This document shows, in pieces, positions 17,874 to 25,263 of a stretch of 50,449 nucleotides of DNA; within the stretch, counting starts at the first letter, position 1, and each line of letters starts with the position of its first letter. The position numbers and the translations under genes were made by a program. The notes below the pieces were generated by a model. It had not been told where the DNA came from. It ran no database searches and saw nothing but the letters and a program-made list of their open reading frames with translations. This DNA is from Rhodothermales bacterium (lineage in GTDB: Bacteria > Bacteroidota > Rhodothermia > Rhodothermales > Bin80): NCBI GenBank assembly GCA_012271205.1, contig JAAXGT010000156.1, positions 1-50,449 on the forward strand, given 5' to 3'.

Positions 17874-18638
17874 TCAGGGTTGAAGTGTAAATACGCCGCC
17901 ATCAAGTGGTAGTGAAGCACCCGTCAAGAACGCACTCTCGTCAGAAGCGAGGTAGCAGGCTAGTGCGGCCACCTCGTCCGGGTGCCCCATACGGCCGACG
18001 GGTTGGGCCTTTGAAAGTCGGTCAAACATTTGCGACTCGCGGCCCGGATAATACGTAGCCAAGTAACCGTCCACAAAAGGTGTATGTACGCGTGCCGGCA
18101 TAATGCAATTACAGCGAATGCCATTTCTCAAGTAGTCTACGGCGACGCTGCGTGTCATAGCGGCAACCGCACCCTTGCTCATGGTGTATGCGAAACGATC
18201 AGGCAGGCCAATTCGACTTACGATAGAGGCAAGGTTGATGATGCTGCCGCCTCGCTTTTTCAGGTGTGGAACCGCGGCTTTCATACCGTGAAACACGCCC
18301 TTGACGTTGATGCGATAAATGTAGTCCAGGTTGCTGGCTGTTGTCGTCTCGACCGTGCCGATATGTGCGGCGCCTGCGTTATTAACGAGAATATCGAGTT
18401 TGCCGTTGTTCTGGATCACCGCATCTATGGTGCGTTTCACTTGGGTCCAGTTGGTCACGTCGCATTCGTATACGCGGCACGTGTGGCCGATTTCGGTCTG
18501 CACACGTTGTGCTGCGGGCAGATCTATATCGATCAGAGCCACCACGGCCCCTTGCTCGGCGAATGTTTTGGAAATGGCTTCGCCAATGCCCTTGCCGCCA
18601 CCGGTCACGATGGCCACTTTGCCATTAAGGCTGAACAT
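17874..18638 (-). CDS. Short-chain dehydrogenase/reductase, likely 2-keto-3-deoxy sugar acid dehydrogenase
   Basis: The 254-residue SDR begins at ATG 18638 (MFSLNGKVAIVTGGGKGIG) with the TGxxxGIG nucleotide motif. Asp in VALIDIDLPAAQR implies NAD. NNAGAAHIG is the NAG motif, and the catalytic Ser-Tyr-Lys lies in INLASIVSRIG and FAYTMSKGAVAAM. The substrate loop reads IMPARVHTPFVDGYLATYY and the end is FLTGASLPLDGGVFTL. The PARVHTPFVDG form resembles 2-keto-3-deoxy-L-fuconate or rhamnonate dehydrogenases as I remember them. It is the first gene of the operon (12 bases before the hydrolase) and is divergent from a second SDR across a region with a candidate operator at 18668-18712. Confidence 0.85.
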   Translation of the reverse strand: MFSLNGKVAIVTGGGKGIGEAISKTFAEQGAVVALIDIDLPAAQRVQTEIGHTCRVYECDVTNWTQVKRTIDAVIQNNGKLDILVNNAGAAHIGTVETTTASNLDYIYRINVKGVFHGMKAAVPHLKKRGGSIINLASIVSRIGLPDRFAYTMSKGAVAAMTRSVAVDYLRNGIRCNCIMPARVHTPFVDGYLATYYPGRESQMFDRLSKAQPVGRMGHPDEVAALACYLASDESAFLTGASLPLDGGVFTLQP

Positions 18639-18667
18639 GTAATGGATTGCTGGTTGCTGCACAAAAG

Positions 18668-18712
18668 TACTGTTTACCCGTTTGATGTGCGCTCTAGTGG
18701 GGGGTAACAGTA
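18668..18712. promoter_or_regulatory. Inverted repeat in the divergent promoter between the two SDR genes (candidate operator)
   Basis: TACTGTTTACCC (18668-18679) and GGGTAACAGTA (18702-18712) are inverted copies apart from one extra T in the left arm, separated by 22 bases. They lie in the 95-base region between the start of the minus-strand operon (18638) and the plus-strand SDR (18734), where a shared regulator would bind. No regulator gene is in the cluster, so the binding protein is unknown. Confidence 0.5.
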
Positions 18713-18733
18713 GTCAACATCAGCCAGTCAGCT

Positions 18734-19540
18734 ATGAGTAAAGCCTTGTTCAATCTTAAGGATCGGGTGGCACTTGTGACCGGTGCGAGCCGTGGTTTGG
18801 GGCAATACATGGCCTTAGCGCTTGCTCGTGCAGGTGCCGATCTTGTAATCACGAGCCGTGATGAATCTCGACTCAAAAAGACTGCGGAAAAGATACAGGC
18901 CCTAAACCGAACCGTGCTGGCGGCGGAACTGGATGTGCTTGAGCTTGAAAGTATACAGCGAATGATGGAGGACATTCAGCAACGCTTCAAGGGCAGATTG
19001 GACATTTTGGTCAACAACGCCGGGTGCAACGTTCGCCGCCGTGCGTTGGAGGTTACTGAAGAGGAATGGGATCGCGTCGTGAATACCAATATGCGCGGCG
19101 GTTTCTTTGTCGCGCAGGCGGCAGCACGCGTCATGAAGGAGTACGGCTACGGCCGAATTATCAATATTGGATCCGTGACTTGCGTGGCCGGCTACGCCGG
19201 CATGGGACCGTACTGCGCAAGTAGGGGAGGCATCAAACAACTTACCATGTCGCTGGCGCACGACTGGGCCGAGTATGGCATCACGGTCAATTGTCTTGCG
19301 CCGGGGTGGTTCAAGACGGCCCAGAGTGCGGGTTTGTACGAGGATCCAACGTGGCTGTCGATGCTTACTGAGCGCATTCCGTTGCGGCGTCCCGGGCAGC
19401 CAACCGATTTGGATGGTGCAGTGGTCTTTCTGGCATCTGAATCAAGCCGCTACGTTACGGGCCAGACCATTCTCGTCGACGGGGGCGTGTCCACAGGTGC
19501 AATCCGCGCCATGCAACAATCCGAATGGTCCACGCGGTGA
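18734..19540 (+). CDS. Short-chain dehydrogenase/reductase with Arg in place of the catalytic Lys
   Basis: The 268-residue SDR has VALVTGASRGLGQYMALAL, Arg in ITSRDESRLKK (suggesting NADP preference), the NNAGCNVRR motif and serine in NIGSVTCVAG. The catalytic tyrosine segment is GPYCASRGGIKQL: the residue four after Tyr is Arg (AGG codon, 19224-19226), where nearly all SDRs have Lys. The rest is well conserved, including TVNCLAPGWFKTAQSAG and GQTILVDGGVSTG. I recall related SDRs with ASRGG, so this may be a subfamily trait and not decay. It resembles gluconate 5-dehydrogenase-like enzymes and is divergent from the sugar-acid operon, so probably acts on the same substrate family. A hairpin follows 20 bases after the stop. 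Confidence 0.82.
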   Translation: MSKALFNLKDRVALVTGASRGLGQYMALALARAGADLVITSRDESRLKKTAEKIQALNRTVLAAELDVLELESIQRMMEDIQQRFKGRLDILVNNAGCNVRRRALEVTEEEWDRVVNTNMRGGFFVAQAAARVMKEYGYGRIINIGSVTCVAGYAGMGPYCASRGGIKQLTMSLAHDWAEYGITVNCLAPGWFKTAQSAGLYEDPTWLSMLTERIPLRRPGQPTDLDGAVVFLASESSRYVTGQTILVDGGVSTGAIRAMQQSEWSTR

Positions 19541-19560
19541 CTCCCTCTTAGCCCATCTTT

Positions 19561-19585
19561 CCGTGCGCCTTTCCACGGCGCACGG
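19561..19585 (+). terminator. Hairpin downstream of the SDR gene
   Basis: CCGTGCGCC and GGCGCACGG form a perfect 9-base-pair stem around a 7-base loop, 20 bases after the SDR stop codon. No T-run follows; the sequence goes directly into the group II intron remnant. This fits a terminator whose U-tract was interrupted by insertion, since class C group II introns typically insert just after terminator hairpins. Confidence 0.6.
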
Positions 19586-19589
19586 AACC

Positions 19590-19916
19590 CGGAGTTGGAA
19601 CCCGTCCGATCCAAAAGAGCGTCTATGTCGCAGGGTCAGCAAGCAAACGGCTGCGCAGCACGGATTCCTGACCATAGAGGCGATGGTTAGCTGCCTGAAC
19701 CGGATGGGACACTCTTTCCAGTTGGGGCCGGTCAGTCCGGCCTACGCGTCGGTGGATGCGTATACGACGAAGTGGCTGTAGCAGTGGCTCTGTCGGAAGC
19801 ACAAGGTTAAGTCTGGAGGGTGGATGCGCTTTCCGTACGCGGAGCTACACGAGAAGAGCGGCCTGGTATACCTTGGGTCAACGACGAAAAATTTTCCGTG
19901 GGCTTTGGCTGATCCT
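19590..19916 (+). pseudogene. Group II intron reverse transcriptase/maturase, C-terminal fragment
   Basis: Reading one frame gives ERLCRRVSKQTAAQHG, IEAMVSCLNRMGHSFQLGP and VSPAYASVDAYTTKWL. A stop follows, then QWLCRKHKVKSGGWMRFPY and ELHEKSGLVYLGSTTKNFPW. This is the familiar maturase C-terminus in which LNRM...GWANYF.LGPVS.AYR.VD and RLRQWL.RKHKV precede a final GLV.L....PWAKA. The LTGWAN segment is partly lost (RMGHSFQLGP), an internal TAG interrupts the frame, and the reverse transcriptase domain is gone. It would have served intron splicing and mobility. The neighbouring domain V supports the call. Confidence 0.75.
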
Positions 19917-19921
19917 TTCTG

Positions 19922-19955
19922 AAAGCTGGATGCGAGAGAACCGCCAGTCCGGTTT
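19922..19955 (+). ncRNA. Group II intron domain V
   Basis: The 34-base hairpin has the catalytic AGC triad at 19924-19926, a lower stem AAGCTGGA paired with TCCGGTTT (19948-19955), and an upper GCG/CGC stem. The apical loop has lost a clean GNRA form, and the usual two-base bulge (often CG) reads AG with a neighbouring substitution. The structure is recognisable but degenerate, in keeping with an inactive intron. Confidence 0.75.
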
Positions 19956-20013
19956 GATGAGCGACGGGCGGAAACGTGCTCCGTTGCAGTAACGTGCTGT
20001 CCGCCGACTCTAC

Positions 20014-20456
20014 AACCTCTCTTGGAGCAGTAGTTTCATAGTCTCCCTTGAAGTACAACAATCCATGCTTGACGAGCGTAATTCCCCCTCAATCTACTAC
20101 AACGCTAACGCTTTGTTGGATCTATTCGGGTGACTAGTGGATGGTTGTACGCCAGCGACTCACCCCCTGCAGACTAACGCGAAGTCGGTCAATGGTCCAC
20201 GCCGAGCGGAATTGTCTGCACGCTTGCTTCCAGCCGAAGCTGTGCGGGATCAGGATATCGCTCAGGAAGTGCCCCTATTCCCTTGATCATGGCAGGCAGC
20301 AGAAGACGGCATCCGCGGGGGAACTAAACCTTAAAGAAGTGGCAATCCTTAGAAGAAGTGGTTATATATAGGCAGGACATCGGCCACCATCCGACAGATG
20401 ACTAGGCCAAGATGAGGTCCACTGCATACATCGAGACATAGGGCGTGAACTATCTC
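20014..20456. other. Gene-free stretch between intron remnant and propeller gene
   Basis: Only short unconvincing frames occur. I see no transposase motif, tRNA or clear repeat. The segment immediately before 20457 must hold the propeller gene's promoter, but no strong consensus stands out. Confidence 0.5.
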
Positions 20457-21566
20457 ATGTTTTGGCCTTCGTACGCTATCGTGGTCATGGTATTGCTCTT
20501 GGCCTTGGTCGGTGCCTGTGGCCAGGTTGTCTACCTTGACGACGCCATCTTTACGCCCGAGGTAATCGGTACGGCGGCCGTGCCGCTGAGCGAGAGCGAG
20601 GAAGTTGCGCTTCTCGCGGATGAACGCACAGCGTGCACAATCGATTCCTATGAGAGCCAGGTTCGCTGCGTGGACGTGGAAGGCACCGTCATCGGCGCCT
20701 TCGGCCGAATCGGGGAAGGTCCCGGCGAGTTTGCCCGTCCCGTCTATCTCACTCGTGGCGAGGAGGGAACGGTTGGGGTGGTGGACCCGGAGTTGAGCCG
20801 CTTCACGGTCTTTGAGCCAACGGGTGCTTACTTGTCGGACGTAACGCTGCGAGGCAGGCTGTTTGATCCCCTACCATCGTTCGGCACCGTGGTTTCAGGT
20901 TTGTCGCTGGATTACATGGCGATGCTCGGCGGCGAGACCTCCGGTTCGCTGATGACCCGATTCGACGTGAACATCTCCTCTGGAGAGCTTGTGCGGGAGG
21001 GAGGGTCGCCGCGCGGGCCTTGGGACGTCGAGTGTGGTCAAGCCGTCTACGGCATCCCGGACCGGGCGGAGGGATGGGTTTTTGTGGCCTGCGAAGGTCA
21101 CCTGATCTTCATAGGCGACGAGGGCAACGCCACGGTGCTGCGCGCGCCGATGTACGTGCCGGAACTCCCGAACGCGCGGGACGTGGCTCGGTATAAGGAG
21201 GAGCTCATGGCCTTCCAAATAGGGTTGGGCCTACCTCCTCCACCAGACATTGCAGAGCGGCTGGAAAGCTACCGTGTCACGCCGAAGCACTACTATCTGT
21301 CCACGGCCCACCAGCTGGTCGACAACAACAATCGCTACTGGATCGCCACTCAGCGCGACACGTACGAATGGTCCTACTTGGACGTATACGAGAATGCCAA
21401 GTACGTCAAGTCGGTGAAGGTCAGGGGGCGCCTCAGGGCCTTCGACGTCGTTAGGTCGACGCTGGTGGTCTTGGTCTACCGGCAGGTCGGCGAGGACAAT
21501 GCCGACGGGATTCCGGGCAGGACCCTCAACTGGTACGACATCGGGGACTTGCGGTTGAGCCGGTGA
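20457..21566 (+). CDS. 6-bladed beta-propeller lipoprotein
   Basis: The 369-residue protein has a lipoprotein signal (MFWPSYAIVVMVLLLALVGAC, lipobox LVGAC). The ATG at 20457 was chosen over a GTG at 20445 because it leads straight into the signal. The body shows NHL/6-bladed propeller repeats. The diagnostic blade is GAFGRIGEGPGEFARPVYLT near residue 90, followed by GVVDPELSRFTVFEPTGAYL, and a late blade is NNNRYWIATQRDTYEWSYLDVY. Such proteins are common and functionally obscure in this lineage; many bind ligands at the cell surface. A paralogue is at 48359-49450. No operon partner is visible, as decayed mobile DNA lies on both sides. Confidence 0.8.
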   Translation: MFWPSYAIVVMVLLLALVGACGQVVYLDDAIFTPEVIGTAAVPLSESEEVALLADERTACTIDSYESQVRCVDVEGTVIGAFGRIGEGPGEFARPVYLTRGEEGTVGVVDPELSRFTVFEPTGAYLSDVTLRGRLFDPLPSFGTVVSGLSLDYMAMLGGETSGSLMTRFDVNISSGELVREGGSPRGPWDVECGQAVYGIPDRAEGWVFVACEGHLIFIGDEGNATVLRAPMYVPELPNARDVARYKEELMAFQIGLGLPPPPDIAERLESYRVTPKHYYLSTAHQLVDNNNRYWIATQRDTYEWSYLDVYENAKYVKSVKVRGRLRAFDVVRSTLVVLVYRQVGEDNADGIPGRTLNWYDIGDLRLSR

Positions 21567-21959
21567 AAGTCGCGTAGCGGGCTTGCACTCACTCCACCGG
21601 CACGATCCTCGTTCACAATCTGATTGAGAGTAGGCTGAAATGGGTGGGTCTATTCATGTCTGAGGAGTAACCGTTCACTAGGAGTTTGCGTCACAGGAAC
21701 GCTATTGCAATCCGACGTAGGGAATTTGGGTCGTAATACGCCGGTTTAGATATACTTGGTAGGGCTTGGTCCCCATTGTGGCTTACAATTGTGTGTGCCG
21801 ATTCTCGGCTTCAGGTGGAGAACAGAAGCTGCCGATATAATGAAGCATTTGGCTTTGCCATGGGTTCGCGGGCGGTTGGTGCGGAGGGGGTTCAGGTCCA
21901 AGCGGCGGCTCGCGTTGGGGCGATTGCTGCCCGAGGGCTGGAACCGACCCGTAAGCGGG
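21567..21959. other. Gene-free stretch upstream of the IS630 remnant
   Basis: There are no convincing genes. The right half (about 21750-21959) is probably more of the IS630-like element, but I cannot match it to the transposase N-terminus. Confidence 0.4.
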
Positions 21960-22332
21960 CCACCCGCAACGCCCTGAATGCTACCACCACTTCCAACACA
22001 CTCCATGAAGAGCTTTGCGCTCGAGGACGAACGCCAGGCCGCCATAAAGCACCGCCTGGCCAAGTCAAGTCCCGACTTGTGCTGTAAATTGGGGAGGAGG
22101 TGCCCAAGGACTAGGAGCTCCCCCTTATCCCGGGCCACGGTTCAACCCACAAGCAGACCAAGGTGATGGGCTGGATCGAATGGCAGAAGCGGATCTTCCT
22201 GCACTTCACACCGACGAGCACGTCATGGCTGAACTTGGTTGAGCGGTGCTTCATCACGCTGAGCCCAAGTAGTTCCGCCGTGCTTAACAACTGCGGTGTA
22301 CATCGAATGCGTGCTTCAGGCAGTTTCACCAG
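21960..22332 (+). pseudogene. IS630-family transposase, C-terminal remnant
   Basis: The strongest block is FLHFTPTSTSWLNLVERCF near 22196-22252, the typical IS630 sequence around the last catalytic acidic residue. Before it, HGSTHKQTKVMGWIEWQKR corresponds to the usual DNY.THK..KV.AWL region, with the catalytic Asp-Asn changed to Gly-His. Upstream text (ATTTSNTLHEEL, then IGEEVPKD) matches the TTSLFAAL and VP.DLDIH regions with an intervening stop. Downstream, VHRMRASGSFTSVE matches the KRIRRG.F.SV.EL tail. The N-terminal helix-turn-helix is missing and the catalytic site is broken, so it is inactive. It overlaps the 3' end of the opposing SRPBCC gene. Confidence 0.8.
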
Positions 22333-22945
22333 TGTAGAACGCGATCGTGCGCGCTACAGCTGCGTGTGCCGTGTCGGAGGCCGTGCCGGCCGAGATTGCT
22401 GCTTGGCCCCATCGCTCGCTGCTACTTGTGACAAATGTTTTGCCGCCCTGAGTAGTGGCAAAGGAGGCGTCCAGCATTTGCGCAGACGGTTGTGTGATAT
22501 GCATTGCGAGTGACATGAGACCAACCTCCCAGCCAACGCCTACCGCGCCTGGTCCGTACTCGTCCCATAAATTCGAACCATACTGGATGTGCAGGAGCAC
22601 AAGCTTTGCACAACTGGCTCCATTTTCCGAGACTTGTACCTCCACCCAGCTAACAGCTTCTGCAAATTCCCACGTGAGTGCGAAATGTGACGGTCGTTCA
22701 CAAGCTGTGATCCTGCCGCCGGCGTTGCCCTCCAACTGATAGCGACCACCAAGTTTGAGCTCGCCGGTGATCGGCAGGAACCAACGCGAAATGCGGGAGC
22801 CATTCGTGACGGCATCCCACAGGTCGTCGATCGTAGTTGCGTAACTGCGGGAAAGCGTAACCGAATAAGCAGGTTTGCCCTCCCGCTCCAAAGGTGACAC
22901 GGAGCGTTCTACGGCAGCAATGTGATCTCCGACATTCAAAACCAT
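22316..22945 (-). CDS. SRPBCC domain protein (AHSA1-like)
   Basis: The 209-residue protein starts at ATG 22945 (MVLNVGDHIAAVERSV); the upstream extension would need a TTG. SRPBCC features are VTLSRSYATTIDDLWDAVTN, the first helix SRISRWFLPITGELKLGGRY, and GGRITACERPSHFALTWEF. EYGPGAVGVGWEVGLMSLAM is the long C-terminal helix region often seen in toxin-resistance and START-like AHSA1 homologues. The family binds hydrophobic ligands or assists Hsp90-type chaperones; no specific role can be assigned. Its last ~15 bases coincide with the end of an IS630 transposase fossil on the other strand, so its C-terminus (ARTIAFYTGETA) may be altered. Confidence 0.75.
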   Translation of the reverse strand: MVLNVGDHIAAVERSVSPLEREGKPAYSVTLSRSYATTIDDLWDAVTNGSRISRWFLPITGELKLGGRYQLEGNAGGRITACERPSHFALTWEFAEAVSWVEVQVSENGASCAKLVLLHIQYGSNLWDEYGPGAVGVGWEVGLMSLAMHITQPSAQMLDASFATTQGGKTFVTSSSERWGQAAISAGTASDTAHAAVARTIAFYTGETA

Positions 22946-22999
22946 GGTTCGGGAATATAGGATAGTCGGATTAAGTCGCAACAATATTACAGTCTAGTA

Positions 23000-24122
23000 G
23001 AGCCTCTTGCAAACCCCTGATTTGAAGGTTTTTTCCGTCTGGGGCGAAGCAGTTGAGATTACGGTCTTGCGCAGACTACGTACCGTTTCCGGGTCGTACC
23101 GGTTGGAATAAAGGGCCAGGGACAGGCCCTCTTGTCTGGGTCTCTTCGGAGTGACAACACCAGCGAAGGCAACGGAGGGGCCCCGGTCCCTTGGAAAGGA
23201 AGTACGCGGGTTTGGAATCCGTGGCCAACGGGCGCTTTTTCCCCGGCCCTAGCAGCCCGAGCGCAGCCGGCGCCCCAGGAAAAGGTGGTCCGACCCAAGC
23301 GCAAGCGGGGCCGTCCTCGCCAAGGAGCGGAGCGGAGCCGGTTGGAGCGTCCGCGTACGATGAACTTGGCGGAGAGGCTGGCGGAGTGGCCGAAGCCGGG
23401 CCCGGTGGGGGGTCCAGCGCAAGGCGAAGGGATATAAGCCATCGTGGACGGGGTGCCAGCGGCCCCTGGAGGGGACCGACGGAGGGATTCCGATCCGCTG
23501 TATGGGGTCATCGGCGTCGCGGCATGACAGCCAAGCGGCGATTCCACTGATGACCAAGACGGCTCCGCGGGTCCGAAACCGGTCGGACCGCGCCTAAGAT
23601 GCCAAAAAGATCCGGAGCACCGCCCAAGTCGGGGCCCGGTGCCGGTCATGGACCCGAATCCGCGACGCCTTGGGAAAAGCGGAGCGGAGCCGGGAGCAGC
23701 AGGCGCCGCGGGACGGGGACTACCGCATCGGGAGCGCGACCAGGAGCGTTGGACGGTGGAGCGGGTCTTTGGACGGCTCCAGGACGAGTTGGGCGGCCGT
23801 CCGGTGCGAGGGCGGGGTCACCAAAAAGGGACGGGCCATTTGATGTTCGGGGGGCGGGCGCTCACGGTAGACCAACGGTGGCGCCCTTGGCACGGAACGC
23901 GGCCCTTTTCCGCTAAGGTGCCCGGGACCGGTGCGTGCGGACCGCAGGGATGGTGACCGAAATCGGCCACGGCAGGACCTCCGTGGGGGGGATAGCCTGT
24001 ATTCCCAGAGAGAGACAGCGAGAAGGCGTCGATCCCTCACATAATCCGGGATAATTAGGCCACTGCAAGCCGCCCGGATCACCGCCAACATCAAATGTCC
24101 TGGGTAATTTTGCAAGAGCCTC
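23000..24122 (+). mobile_element. Degenerate IS element (copy B), DDE transposase, IS4/IS5 superfamily
   Basis: The terminal inverted repeats are GAGCCTCTTGCAAAC (23000-23014) and TTTTGCAAGAGCCTC (24108-24122), matching at 13 of 15 positions. The 1,123-base element holds one broken transposase gene. No clear target duplication is visible (TAGTA on the left, CAATA on the right). An internally deleted copy lies in inverted orientation at 1-470, and an IS5-family remnant abuts the right end. Confidence 0.85.
23280..23905 (+). pseudogene. DDE transposase pseudogene (IS4-like) within copy B
   Basis: Several frames together give the transposase. KRKRGRPRQGAERSRLERP (near 23300) is the basic linker, and MNLAERLAEWPK follows. 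In another frame, GYKPSWTGCQRPLEGTDGG continues to GIPIRCMGSSASRHDSQAAI (about 23430-23540), where HDSQ is the conserved motif after the second catalytic region. VPVMDPNPRR is next, then WTVERVFGRLQDELGGRPVR with GHLMFGGRALTVDQ at about 23755-23885, the C-terminal ERV..RLKDEFGGR block with the last catalytic Glu. At least three frame changes and stops separate these parts, so no active enzyme can be made. Confidence 0.82.
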
Positions 24123-24141
24123 CAATACGTGGGAAAATCCG

Positions 24142-25077
24142 ATGCTCCAGCTCTCATTTGAGGACCGGACGTACCCCAACCGGACCCGAAAAACACGCCA
24201 ACAACGGTTCCGGGAAAAGATGGACACGGTCTGGCCGTGGAAGGTCCTGATCTCGAAACGGGAGCCCCTATAGTTCAAGGGTGAAAAAGGCCGACCCCCG
24301 GTTCCACTGGAAACCAGGTGGCGGATTTACTGCATGCAGCCGTGGTTCGGTCTTTCGGATCCCGGCATGGAAGAGGCACGGCACGACACCATCCCCCTGC
24401 GGCCTTTGGCTCGGCGGCAACCGGGCTACGCTCCGGATGAGCCCCCGATCTGCCAGTTTCGGCACTGGCGGGAACAGCATGAACGGACGAAGGGGCGGTT
24501 TTCGGTTAGCCGGCCGCCCCTTCGGCCCGGGGGCTCAGGGTACGGGAGGGCACTATTGTGGACGCAACCCTCATCGAGCCCCCCCCCCATCTACAAAGAA
24601 CCAGAAAGGACCGCGAGATCCGGAAATGAAGTCTGCGCGGAAGGCCCATCAGTGGCCTTTTGGCCTGAAAGCGCAGGGGGGCACGGACCCCTAGGGAGGT
24701 ACACAGCGTGGCGGTGACGGCGGCTAACGGGCACGATGTGACCCTGATGGAGCCCGGTCGGCACGGCCAAGAGAAAGAGATCTACGGCGACCAGGGGTAC
24801 GCGGGTCCGAAGCGCCCGGCCAAGGCGGGGGCGCAGGGGACCACCTGGCGAGGGTTGCGCCAGGCAAGCCGCCGGCGAAAGCGGAACGGTGCAGACCGAT
24901 AAGAGCCACCGCACGCGGGCGCGCGTGGAGCCTCCCTTTAGCGTTATCAAGCCCTTCTGGGGGTACCGCAAGACACGATACCGGGGATTGAAGAAGAATG
25001 CGGCCCCGGTCTACACGCTGTTGGCGCGGGCCCATTTCTATAGGGCCCGCCAGTCATTGATAGCGGTACCGGGATAA
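24142..25077 (+). pseudogene. IS5-family transposase pseudogene
   Basis: From ATG 24142 the frame reads MLQLSFEDRTYPNRTRKTRQ, the usual IS5 N-terminus, and stops after WKVLISKREPL. In shifted frames the rest follows: WRIYCMQPWFGLSDPGMEEA and PDEPPICQFRHWREQHE, then the DATLI/APPPSTKNQKGPRDPEMKS region near 24560-24630, with text matching QWPFGLKAQGGTD after it. ARVEPPFSVIKPFWGYRKTR and GLKKNAAPVYTLLARAHFY come before TAA at 25075-25077. All three DDE regions are recognisable but split by stops and frameshifts. A second copy in the same orientation is at the right edge of the window (from about 49690). Confidence 0.85.
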
Positions 25078-25263
25078 GTCTGCCCGGGCACCACGGTTTG
25101 AGGCGCTCCGGGCTCCGAACCACCCCTGTTTCGCCATATCGCCTTAAATAAGACGTACGCCCGTCCTTTTCCAGGCTCCGAAGCTTCCAATAAGCCTCAA
25201 ACATTGGATTGATCAGACCTTCCTATACTAGACTGTATGTTGTTGTGACTTAATCAGACTATC

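Larger units (their letters stand above)
19586..20013 (+). mobile_element. Group II intron remnant, 3' portion (probably class C)
   Basis: The segment holds the C-terminal part of an intron-encoded maturase (19590-19916), followed by a domain V hairpin (19922-19955) and a possible domain VI. In the last, GGCGGA at 19967-19972 pairs with TCCGCC at 20000-20005. Sequence ending in GACTCTAC near 20013 may be the 3' splice boundary. The 5' ribozyme domains and the reverse transcriptase domain are missing, so the element is dead. Its position right after a hairpin matches class C insertion behaviour. Boundaries are approximate. Confidence 0.75.

Noticed and set aside
23059-23649. 196-residue minus-strand frame in the IS element
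   Set aside because: It opposes the recognised transposase text (HDSQ, ERVFGRLQDELGGR), which reads on plus.
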